From assembly GCA_963965975.1 (NCBI GenBank), contig OZ014413.1, positions 3,482,001-3,546,000 on the forward strand: a DNA stretch of 64,000 bases. Direction: 5' to 3'. Source of the stretch: Xestospongia bergquistia (taxonomy: Eukaryota; Porifera; Demospongiae; Haplosclerida; Petrosiidae). The notes under the pieces are model-generated. The model ran no database searches and was not told the origin of the DNA. It was given only the letters and a program-made list of their open reading frames with translations. The position numbers were made by a program, and so were the translations under genes. How positions within the stretch are numbered: the stretch's first letter is position 1; every line of letters begins with the position of its first letter. Below are positions 35,501 through 46,079 of this stretch, piece after piece.

Positions 35501-37066
35501 ATTAAAGAATTTGTAGCATAATGTCTGTATACCTAACCTACCTTCTGACTTCATCTCTAAACACCTTGTACGTATCCTTCTACTTATTAGATTGTTTTAA
35601 CTTTGTCTTCTCTTTGCTCTCTTCAAGTTTCTTGCATTGCTAAACATCAAGTATTCTCTGTATACATAACTAAACACATGCTCTGTTTTGCATACTGTGC
35701 TTCCTACTTCAAGTAATACAATTTTTGTATTCCAAAGTATGACATAACCAAATATAATTATACATAATTTGTGTAAAAACTAATGTGATATTTTCTGCAT
35801 TGCTTAGATTAGTTTCTTTGTGATAATGTACTCAGCAAGTAAATTATGTTTCCATGACAACATAATACTATTTTAATAATGGAAAACAATGTAGGAAAGA
35901 GGGCATTGATTTTGATCCAGACTCTTTCCATCCAACAGACAAGAAGGAAGGAGGTGATCAGACTAGTGGTAAAAATCTTCTTCGTGATCTCTTAATTGCT
36001 CAAGAAAACATGAAGAGTCTTCAAGAGAGACTACTGGAACTAGAATCTCAACAAGGTAGGATAGATGTATGGACATATGAATAAATTGATGGATGGCCAG
36101 AATATCAAAAGGATGGATGGACAGTTTGACAGAAAGATACATGGAATGAAAGGATGGATAATTGAGTGAAGTAATGGATGAATGATTAAATAAATAAATA
36201 GACAAAATATAGAATACTCAATTCATGTACCTGTTCATGTATTGAACAAACAAACTGTATTTCACTAAGTGTTGTTACTTACTTCACTATAGTACAAGAG
36301 AAGGATAACTATATAGCTGAACTTCAAAAGAAGAATGAAGCCATAACAACACTACAAAAACAACTAGAACAATCTAATCAACAGAGTGAGTGTACATGTG
36401 TACGTTATGTACATGTATACATGTAGGGTCAATGGATAGATACATGGATAGTGTATAGATAAATGGACAGATGGATTGACATATTGATGGATGAATGTTG
36501 TTATTGTGTTAATTCAATCATTTTATTATATTATAGTCTCAACTACCACTGATTATCATGACTTACACCAACTACATGATCTAGTACCAGAAAAGGATAG
36601 TTATATAGCTCCACTAAATCGTAAACTACTCACTGTCTCAAAAGAAAAGGAAGATGCACTACAACAACTCAAGGTAACCAGTCATCAGCTACTCTTACTC
36701 AGGAGTTCTCAAAAGACTACAGGTACTAGTTATTATTATAATTAACAGTTAACTACTTTATTTTACATATCACATCAGATGTTGTCAGTTATCTTCCCAA
36801 ACTGGCTGTTGTTCTAGAACCAGTACAAGAGTATTGGGAACAACTAGGTCTTCAACTTAATATAGATTAGTCTGTATTGACTGATATCAGAAGTAAAGGA
36901 GATTCTACAGAACAAATAAAGCACTTGTTAGAGGAATGGTCTCTAAAAGGAGGTACATTGACACAACTTCAAGAGGCTCTACTTCATCTTGACATGAAAT
37001 ATATCATTCCTGGTAAGAAGTTGTACATGTACATGTACTTCATGAATGGATTGATGGATGAATTAA
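31309..37066. repeat. Large inverted repeat, right arm
   Basis: Partner of 20262-26503, in opposite orientation, separated by a 4.8-kb spacer made of the 3' half of transposon copy C. The right arm is shorter, partly because about 250 bases are missing around the exon 2/exon 3 boundary near 34880. Confidence 0.8.
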
Positions 37067-37110
37067 AGGTGGACAAATGGATGGATAGATGAATTTATTT
37101 ATGGATGGAT
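36060..37110 (+). repeat. Intronic ATGGATGG-type imperfect repeats
   Basis: Introns at 36060-36200 and 37030-37110 are rich in GGATGGA motifs. The same (TCCA-rich on the plus strand) occurs in the matching introns at 21100-21260, 20860-20890 and 17480-17540, and briefly near 45057. It is simple-sequence drift in introns of this gene family. Confidence 0.45.
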
Positions 37111-38122
37111 TGGTAGATGTGTAGGAAGTACTATCCCCTTAGTAACAGCAAATAGTTACACTAAATTAAACACAATAACTGTCTATATATGATTTGAACA
37201 TAAACATGTTTACCATTAGGTTTACAAGACATGGTCTCTACTGACTTTAGTGATAAGAGTATACAAGTATCTACTGACTTCAGTGATAAGTCTATCCAAT
37301 GTGACTATTGGAATTGCATTAATATATCAGGTAATCTATACCTATCATATGTAGTACTTTACTAATGTTGCCATAGTACTAGTTGTTAGTAGTACATACC
37401 ATGTATGATTATGTTCTATGGAGAAACAAAGAGAGATTAAGAAGTTAAACAAAGAGAAAGAAGGTGAGCCAGAGAAGTAGCTGTTAGTAGTACATATCAT
37501 ATATAATAATGATTTGCTGGTGCTAGATAATGTTAAAGTCTATATTAGTGTCAATCACTACTTTTAACTTGATAAAACAAGCAAATACAGGCAAGAAAAC
37601 TATATATTTCACTAACAGCAACATGCTTCTATTGACATCATTACCATACACCATGGTAATGGTTTCTATTAAACTGAGTACCAAAGATGCCAGGTTACAT
37701 AAGTCTGTAGAAATTATAAGATATCATAAAGTCAAATCCTAGGTAATGTGTAGTTTTATTAAGTTTGTATTTAAAAGGCAACAAATAACAAAATTAATAT
37801 TACCTAGCTGCTTGAATTATTGACATCACTGAAAAATTACAAGGTATATATATTAACACATGTAATATTTTTTAAATTTTTGGTTCTACTAATTTTTAAA
37901 CATTCAGTCACAATAACATATATATTACATTAATTTATATCCATGTATTTGTATCTTGATATATTTGACAGAAGTTGCAAAGGAAACTGTTAGTGTACAG
38001 ACAGAGTCAATGGAGCTATCAATAAATAAACAGAATGTTTCTGTTCAATTTGATTATCTCATCCCATCCAGTGGTATATTAACAACAATATAATGGATTA
38101 TCTTTAAATGTCTACTTTTTAG

Positions 38123-38672
38123 ATATTCTTAAAGGTGTGTGTTTTGGAAGTGATAAATTGTTTCTAATTCAAGGAGACTCTCTTCAGATCCTCAAATGGG
38201 AAAAATATGGATTGAGAATCATTGTTCCTCAAGGCACTTTATCTCCAACAGATACCTGTGAAGTATCAGTGGCAGCACTAGTCGGTGGACAGTTTCAGTT
38301 ACCTGAAGAAAGTGAACTTATCAGTGCTGTGTATAATATATCTGTGTCTAAACCACTTCTCAAACCAGTCACATTGGAGATACAACATTGTGCAGATATA
38401 GTAACTCAAGATCACACCAGTTATCTGTGTTTTGCTACAGCTTCTGTTAATACTGAACTTCCGTATCAGTTCCAGCTCAAAGATGGAGGGCACTTTCACC
38501 CTGGTAATCAATATGGCAGCATTTCTCTTTCTCAGTTTTCTTTATGGTGTGTTGTCAAGAACTAGGTTGCTGAGATATCCAATAAGGAATGAATCGTTTT
38601 CTGATGATGAATTTTTTGATGCTCTTGAACCATCTATTCAAGAGTGTGGGAATGAAGATGGTCCATCAAAAG
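38123..38672 (+). CDS. Locus C ZU5 exon (frameshifted near its end)
   Basis: It reads GLRIIVPQGTLSPTDTCEVS, LISAVYNISVSKPLLKPVTL and EIQHCADIVTQDHTSY, a clearer ZU5 match than in B. At 38560 the frame shifts, and the tail continues as SRTRLLRYPIRNESFSDDEF in the next frame to an AAAG/GTATTC donor. It is about 85 percent like the B exons by eye, so it is older than the inverted duplication upstream. Confidence 0.65.
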
Positions 38673-39139
38673 GTATTCTAAATACAAAATAGTTTATTTC
38701 ATTATTTCTTATGTTAGACAATTTACTTATAACGAGTTATGGTATTGAAGTTGTAGACAGAATAAAGTCATTGCAACCTTCCTCACTAACGGATGATAAG
38801 ATTAACTCTGTAGACATATCCACAGGTACATCTAGTTCAGAAGATTGTCTTCACTTGAAAACCCTACCTCTTGAACTGTCTGAGATAAAAGGTAGACTAA
38901 CTGTTTTAACAATACTGACTTATATATTTCTCTGTGGATGTGTCTCTTGTTAACAAACCATTTCCTGATACCAAGTATGTAGCTCAGGCAGTATATGAGG
39001 TTAAATGTCATGGTACCAAATGGTTAATGCACTTCATGGTTGCTAAACGTCTCAATGCTTTGCTAGAGGTTAGTAAAACACTAACAGAGTCACATATCAT
39101 AATACAGTGTATGTATAGTATATAGAGACATTCTTCCAT

Positions 39140-39510
39140 CTGATGTTGACAAAAATGTTTGCTTATACTTCACATTTGAAGATGATGGCTGCATTGAATT
39201 AATTTTTAATGAAGAACAAGAGCATCCTTTTAATGGATGGAATATCCTCCCTCACCAAAACCCAATGGTAAGTAAGATACTAAAGATCTACATGTGTGGA
39301 TGAGGAAGTTTGCAGGTCTTATATAAAAATGATGTGGACATGTTTGGGTCTGAAGATCCTCCATCTTGTCCTTCCTTGCTTATCACTGTGTCTGCTAGAC
39401 ATGGACCTGATACAGAGGCTGAAATAAAGTATGGTATACCAATAAGAGGAACCAAACCTGCTAACAGGAAGATATATATTATACGATATTTTGGTAATAG
39501 TAGAAATGGT
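39140..39510 (+). CDS. Locus C UPA-like exons
   Basis: The first reads DVDKNVCLYFTFEDDGCIEL and HPFNGWNILPHQNP and ends at a GTAAGT donor. The second reads PPSCPSLLITVSARHGPDTE, IKYGIPIRGTKPAN and KIYIIRYFGNSRN. They align with the B exons at 18412-18027 and with the broken exons of locus D. Confidence 0.55.
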
Positions 39511-40242
39511 AAGTTATCCATTATATTTTGGATTATATCCAAGTTATTTGAAAAGGAACATTAATTTTAATACAGGATCAGTTAATGAGACTTCACAAGA
39601 TAGAAGTATGTGATATATATATATTGTATCATTTATTATTAATGGCTAGTGTGTGTTGTGAGTGTAGTAATTCAATTGACAGGTCATTCCTCTCCAGAAG
39701 AAGTGTTTAGGACACATTATGCTGAGTTATCACATCTTGTATATGATTCCAATAACAGATTACCTCTAGCAAATGAACTGTTTAGTACTCGACTTATTAC
39801 ATTAGACTGTTATAATAGTGCTACAGATAATGCTGCAAAGACTGAAATGGAAAAAGGTGTCCTACTAATGAGAGGTTTGATGACCTCTATCAATACACAG
39901 CCCACTTATTAACATTGTTGATTAATATTCTAAAGAAATTAGAGGTATTTAGATTTATAGCTGAGAACATGGAACATGACTCTTTGTAATTCATTAGTAT
40001 TGTTATTATGTAAAGAAGAAAGGGAATTATGTTGCTGTCAAATTAAAGTGTTATTATGTTTACAACTTATCTTAATTATTTACATGTTGTCTTAGTCATT
40101 GATAAACTCCTACAGGTATTACTATATAACTTCTCAACTTTTCAAATTAGCTGTTGGCTGTTTAAAGAATGTCATAGATGTTTTGAGAAAGAGCTAATTT
40201 TTAATCATAGAAGGTTTTTTCTTATTAGTTAGCCTCACAATC

Positions 40243-41104
40243 TGATAATCCGACTCGATTATGTACTAATCTGAATGAAAGCCTACATGTCTTGCCCTCT
40301 TGGTGAGAAAGATGGTCCTAAATTTGCTTCTTAAATTTGTACCTTTCTGATTGTAACAGTACATGGAAACGAAAAGTAGATACTTTATAGCAAATATCGA
40401 ACTATAGTGAAAGAATCAATGTTATTGTTAGGTACACACAGGACTGATAGTAATACTGATGCTTCATGATCAAGATGAATTTGCTGTTTCGGTATTTATG
40501 CACTAGCTTTAAGTAACCACAATGTAATGCTTACATGACCAGCTCAAATTATTGTTTTAAAACACTAGAGGAATACGATTATAACGGAGAATGAACGATA
40601 TGCATTTACCGCGCCCCATGCACCAGCCAACGTGAACGTTATAACTACGATCCAGACAAGCATAGGTTTTACCATTGAGGTCTAGGTAAATACGTGATAA
40701 TACAACAATACAGTCTTGCATACACATCCATGTGTTAAGAAGGCTGCTCTCTCTTTCACTGATTAAGTATTTTTAGATGAGTCCAAATTTACATTATTAT
40801 CTTGTCAATGCAATTGGTAAAAGGTGATTGTATCACAACAGGATTAATTCCAGTAGTCATAGACCCAATTAAATCTAAGCCAGTGATGTTCTAAAGCTTC
40901 AATTGAATGTAGTAATTGAGCTACAAAGCACATTAATTTTGATTCCATTCTATGCCTGATAGATTGTAGTTAAAGTTTTCATGTACTGTTACGATCAGAA
41001 AGGTACAAATTTTAGAAGCAAATTTAAGACCATCTTTCTCACCAAGAGGGCAAGACATGTAGGCTTTCATTCAGATTAGTACATAATTGAGTCGGATTAT
41101 TATC
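40243..41104. mobile_element. Non-autonomous element with about 125-bp terminal inverted repeats
   Basis: 40243-40368 and 40980-41104 are inverted copies with few differences (core GCCTACATGTCTTGCCCTCT). The 610-bp interior has no coding frame. Terminal bases are close to TGATAATCCGACT. The target-site duplication is not clear to me. It lies downstream of locus C. Confidence 0.65.
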
Positions 41105-41774
41105 ATTTCCTATAGTCTATTTTTAGAGAATAAATTATTATATAAAAAGTGGACAGCCACTGATATCTAAAACATGTTTGATAAGATTGAGGGACTTGGT
41201 GAGAGAATTGATCTGTAGAGGTAATCATCATAATTATTATCACATTAATTACTGAACCGTGCACTTGGCATACTCTCTGAGCATATCATTTCCTATAGTT
41301 GCTAGGTCATCTTAATATGATAGTAAGACATTAGTGAAAATGTTAACTTCACATTAAGAAAATAAGAGTTATAGCTAACCTATGTCTCCCATTCCACGAA
41401 AGGGGGAGGGCTAAGCTATGCAAGACAATTCTCAGAGTATTTACAATATCTTTTAAATACCTAAAATCTAATTGGAAAACACATCAGAACCAAAATGTTA
41501 ATAATGATGAACTAATCTAATAGTTTAATTCACTTAACTAGTTTATGTTCTTCTCAAAAGGGTGCAGTTGTCCACATGTTGTGAGTTAGGGTGGAGCTCA
41601 TTCATATCACAGTGAAAATAAGACTGTAAGTTTTATTAAGTTGTTTACTATTTATTTCAGTGCTTATAAAAACAACAACAACAATAACAATGACATTGTG
41701 TCAGCTAAATACAGCTATATTATATCAACTCTAATTAACCATAAAGTTTAGTTCAATGTGTGGTTCTCTCTTTA

Positions 41775-43075
41775 TTATTTCAGTCCACATGACTTGAAGG
41801 ATGTTAGAAATATGTATACAATAAAAATCATTAAAAAATTCTTTATATTTTCTTGTAATTCAGTGTGATTTTTTATAAAATTTATTCCTGTCAGGAAGTC
41901 ACCAATGATGTCATGGTAGGTAGGTTTCCTTAGTAGATCATTAATAAGACCAACCACAAACATTTCTTTAGCTATAGATCTGCTAATGAAGATTTTAACA
42001 AGCCAGGCAGATCTGTATAATGCTCTATGAGAACCTTCCTGATTAACCTCCATATTTCTCTGTTGTCAATATCTATTGAGCATAATATGTCACTATAAAA
42101 TTGATAGTTAATTCCACCAATAATATGGTTATACAAGTTGAATGTATGTAGTAAATTATTTGACTCAATAAAGTAACATCATGTACAATTTATATTAGTA
42201 ACATTATAATGCATTAAATGTACTATGGACTATTCATGTATAGCTAATTGTTAGAAGTACAATGATCAGATGGCAGGATTTACCAAAGTAATTATTATAA
42301 ATTAATTCATATACTTTAATTTATTTTATAGGGAATTATTGCAACTAAATTGTACATGAATTGATTAAAGCAACCAATTTATATTAACAGTGATGATTTA
42401 GTATACAATCTACATTAGCAACAATGTCAAAGTTATATTTATAATAATCATAATAACTAATTGTCTATGATACTAGGTCATACCTGATCTCTTTCGATGA
42501 ATTGTTATATTCATTGGAGGTGTTATCCCTTTAGTTCAACAGGATGTACTAAATGTTCAAAAGTATCTGGACTATCATCAGCATGTATAAGAAACTGACA
42601 TGATGGTAGCTGGGAACTAAGAAATAACTCAAACTTATCAACATCCCTTTCCATAACTATGCATGTTGTAAATATTAATTTTATAATGGGAAATAAATGG
42701 TTATCATATCAAACCTTGCATGGTTCAAACATTGGATTAATGGTCCATCCTGGAGGTGGTTGTTCTTGAAGAACAAGTTCAATGAATCCGTTTTCTTCAA
42801 CAAAATTAAAATGAATAGGATCTTCAATGTCAAAACTTTCACATTTCTTTTGGACAAACTATAAAATAATACAAAGTCATTACAATATATCTTAAATGAA
42901 AGTTAATTATAAATTTGGTGCTATTGTTACCTCTCAGTGATTTTCAAAATTTTTCACTACAAATAAACTAACAATCCATTGATTATCTTTTTGTTTATAA
43001 TAAATCACTCCAGTGTATTCAAATGATAAATGTGAAGTCATTCCTTGAATGATATCTATAATATGATTAGGGAAT
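41775..43075 (-). pseudogene. Locus D: UPA plus CARD-like remnant
   Basis: Minus-strand exons: about 43065-42930 (LSFEYTGVIYYKQKDNQWIV, then VVKNFENH and TGA where locus C has a leucine), about 42865-42720 (HFNFVEENGFIELVLQEQPP, GWTINPM), about 42655-42490 (RDVDKFELFLSSQLPSCQFL, SPDTFEHLVHPVEL, then a frameshift before GITPPMNITIHRKR) and 42053-41775 (SRSIAKEMFVVGLINDLLR, HDIIGDFLTGINFIKNHTEL). Order and spacing match the 3' end of locus C. The premature TGA and the frameshift mark it as decayed. No ZU5 exon is seen upstream. Confidence 0.6.
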
Positions 43076-43099
43076 TTGCAATATATACTTTACAATTCA

Positions 43100-44810
43100 T
43101 TTAAAAACCTTCATCATAATTATGTCAACATATACAGAGACATGATTGGAGTACACACACACACACATTATCATTAAGAGACATTAGTTTGATGGAACAT
43201 TTCAAAAACACTTCCACATAATGAGTACTATAGAGTGCTCCTATTATTAACGTACTCTCTACATACACAACAATAGCTACACACACATTCTCTCTTCATG
43301 TTAAATTAACTACTGATTGAATACGAAATGCCTCTTTTGACATAGTGCAGAGTGGACGAAGAAGGGTGGAGCTCTTACAATCTGCGCATGCTCACAAGTA
43401 TAGTTAGGGTGGAGCTTATTTACAGATCTGTAACAAACAAATGTTCAGTATGCCAATACAGCTAATCTGAATATTTTAGTAGGCCACACACTCCATGGAA
43501 AGAGAAGTTAGTTTCCTACATTGTTCTAAGATCAATTGTTCTCCTAATACAAAGTATATATATGAAGTGATATATGATATATACTCTCATATATACTTTT
43601 AACTCTAGCTACTAATGAGCTAGAGAAAATGGTTTACACGATTTAAAATGCTTTTCAAGTTCAGAAAATTTAGCAAAAAAACTAGAGCGCTAGATATCTA
43701 GGAAAGTCGTAAACCACATAAAGTGGACGATGTTCTTTGTATTTTAGGTTTTTTTCATATCATTAATGGAAATCGTTCACTAGTTACTGCAGAATAGTAC
43801 AGAAATTATTGAAAATACCTTTGAGTTTAAAAATTTAAAAAAATGAAGAAGAGACGGATGCATACAGCCATGAAAAGCTACAGTATGACTCACCAAAAAT
43901 CTACAAATACGATGTCACATCATTACATAATTAAAATTCCACTAAACCAGTCATTCTCAGCGCGAACAGAGTAATATCACTTCTGATAATAATAATATTA
44001 ATTTTTATTTCTAGGTCTCTGAAGAGTTTTTCATCAATACTTGCTAGTTTTTAAACGTATGATTATCAACCAGAATATTTGCATAGCAACCAAAACAATT
44101 AACTTTTGTTTATAAAAAGGATTCATGTATGACATGTATTGTATATAAAAATTATAATAAGTATGTACTTACTAATTCAATTGTAAAAAATATTAAAGAT
44201 AGTCTGAATCAAAGTTTGAAATATGACAATAAAATGATAAATAAATAAATATGAATAAATTAAAGAAGTAAACAGAATAGTCCTAACTCAAATGACATAA
44301 TTAAGACAATAATAACTTTCCAAATTTCTAAACAAGTGCTTATGATAAATAACTCATTGTCTCATAGATACTACTAGGAGTGGAGTCACTGATATAGATA
44401 CACATACCAGGATATCTTTTATAACAGATAAGAACAACACAACAATTATGTGCTAATCCATTGTTAGATTTCTAGATAAAGAAGATTCTTATAATTACAC
44501 GACATAAAACCACCATCTCTAATTATTACATTATGCATACTTTGTTCAAGTCAAACACTTTAAACTCAGTATATATAATTCATATATCATATACATATAT
44601 GCATACATTTGTATCTGTGGTCATTATGTATATGTTAGTAAGGAGTGTAAGGTATATTGCACAGTGTCTTAGTGCAATGTAATTAATCATGTAAGGGCTC
44701 AGTGATGTGTTAAACTGACCTGACAATACTCTGGATCAGAAGTGAATTAACTAATGTAATGTAAACTTGAGTTCTCCAGCAGTTATCTGGAATAAAAATG
44801 GAGTCAGTCC
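43100..44810. other. No gene recognised
   Basis: AT-rich. A short patch near 43360-43400 (GGGTGGAGCTCTTACAATCTGCGCATGCTCA) resembles the sequence just upstream of the death-domain starts of loci A, B and C, so an old promoter copy may lie here. Confidence 0.35.
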
Positions 44811-44819
44811 TAGTATAAG

Positions 44820-44960
44820 AATGTGTCTTACTTCATGGACTATTTGATTCTTGTGTAGCAATTGATTGTCAATAAAAATTCCTTCATATTTTTCCATAGT
44901 GTGCCAGACTTTTATGTAGAACTTTGAAGGGACACAATAAAATGTTCCATCAATAAGTCC
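44820..44960 (-). pseudogene. Possible DUSP-like domain exon fragment
   Basis: The minus-strand frame reads GLIDGTFYCVPSKFYIKVWH, then YEGIFIDNQLLHKNQIVHE. The pattern FYxxW followed by IDNxxLL is that of the DUSP domain of ubiquitin-specific proteases. Only this fragment is visible and the borders are uncertain. Chance resemblance cannot be excluded. Confidence 0.25.
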
Positions 44961-45210
44961 ATTTCATCATTGTCCTTCCTTTAGACACATTACCTAATGT
45001 CTATAAGGAGAATGTCAGAAATATTTCTGTCAATTGATTTATCTGTATAATGACCTCCATCCATCCATTCATTCATGTATCCATACTTCATTAACCCGTT
45101 TTTGGTAGTCATACAGTAATAAAATTTTGATGGTATGATGATAAATAGTTGTTTACTACAAGATAATTGGCACCTTTTTTTTGAGAACTATAAAATAGAA
45201 TATTAAGGAA

Positions 45211-45270
45211 TTAATTAATTACGTTAATTAAAAGGGCTAATTAATTAATTACGTTAATTAAAAGGGCTAA
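45211..45270. repeat. 30-bp perfect tandem duplication
   Basis: TTAATTAATTACGTTAATTA plus AAAGGGCTAA occurs at 45211-45240 and again at 45241-45270 without mismatch. No gene is recognised from 44960 to 46080. Confidence 0.75.
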
Positions 45271-46079
45271 CTCATTACTTTGATCAATAACTCAATGATG
45301 CTCTATACGAGACTATTTTGAGACATAACATGCATTATAATAGACCACACTCATTAGTGTTATAGTAACTTGTGATCTTTATCATAAGCTTTAAATATAT
45401 GATTCATCAGCTAAGGAAGTGGGAGGGGTCTAAATAAAAGGGGTGGTTAAGAACAATGCTTACCATGGTAATATACTGTGTTATATGGACTTGGTCCAAA
45501 AAACATTGTTTCATAATAAAGTAATAAATCAGTCACTATCTGTCTATTAATAGTAAGTAGTAGTATGAAGTATGTTTATTATATGATCATGTGCTTTTTT
45601 ATAGAACATGCATGTTTTATAAAATAGTTATCATATGATAAATATTATCTTTACCTATGATCATGTATTAATAATCATTGAGAGATCTTTTGGAATGAGC
45701 TCTGTGTTTTTGAGATGAACAATGTCTATCAGTAAAAATAAAATCTCTGTGTTCTGATCTTTGTCTTTTATGTTCTTTGACAAGTCAATCATGACAACAC
45801 AACATCTGATAATAACTCACATTATGACAACTGCTAAGCAGAGATAGGAAGAAACAGACAAGATCTCACAAGAAAAAAAACAAATAAAGAAGTAGAAGAA
45901 GTAGTAAAAGTATTATGACATGAGGTTTATCTCATGATGTCTGTGCTTCTTGTGTGATATATCTTCACTAGCTTCAAACAGGTCAAAATCTATTTCCTCT
46001 GACTTTTCCCTCTTTCTTTTTTAAATTCCTATGAAAAATAAATAAAGATAATAAAATCTATTTTATAACATACTGTTGT

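Larger units (their letters stand above)
33817..39990 (+). pseudogene. Locus C: death-domain / ZU5-UPA gene, inverted copy of B with disruptions
   Basis: Exons read 33817-34116, 34618-34950 (exons 2 and 3 fused), 34998-35072, 35125-35187, 35895-36055, 36293-36385, 36537-36722, 36779-37012, 37219-37330, 37972-38073, 38123-38672, then UPA exons to about 39510 and a C-terminal death-fold domain at about 39680-39990. Disruptions: a 1-base deletion in exon 1 near 33998 (TTT for TTTT), TAG at 36868-36870 inside the internal death domain, a shift near 38560 in the ZU5 exon (550 nt where 549 or 552 would keep phase), and a shift near 39910. Beyond 37066 the sequence diverges from B, and the C-terminal domain is CARD-like rather than a death domain. 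It has an extra exon with STDFSDKSIQ duplicated. A pseudogene is likely unless the indels are assembly errors. Confidence 0.7.

Noticed and set aside
35963-36205. Minus-strand frame rich in histidine and isoleucine
   Set aside because: Produced by the ATGGATGG intron repeat and antisense to a coiled-coil exon.
38299-38511. Minus-strand open frame inside the locus C ZU5 exon
   Set aside because: Antisense shadow of a clearly recognisable ZU5 coding frame.
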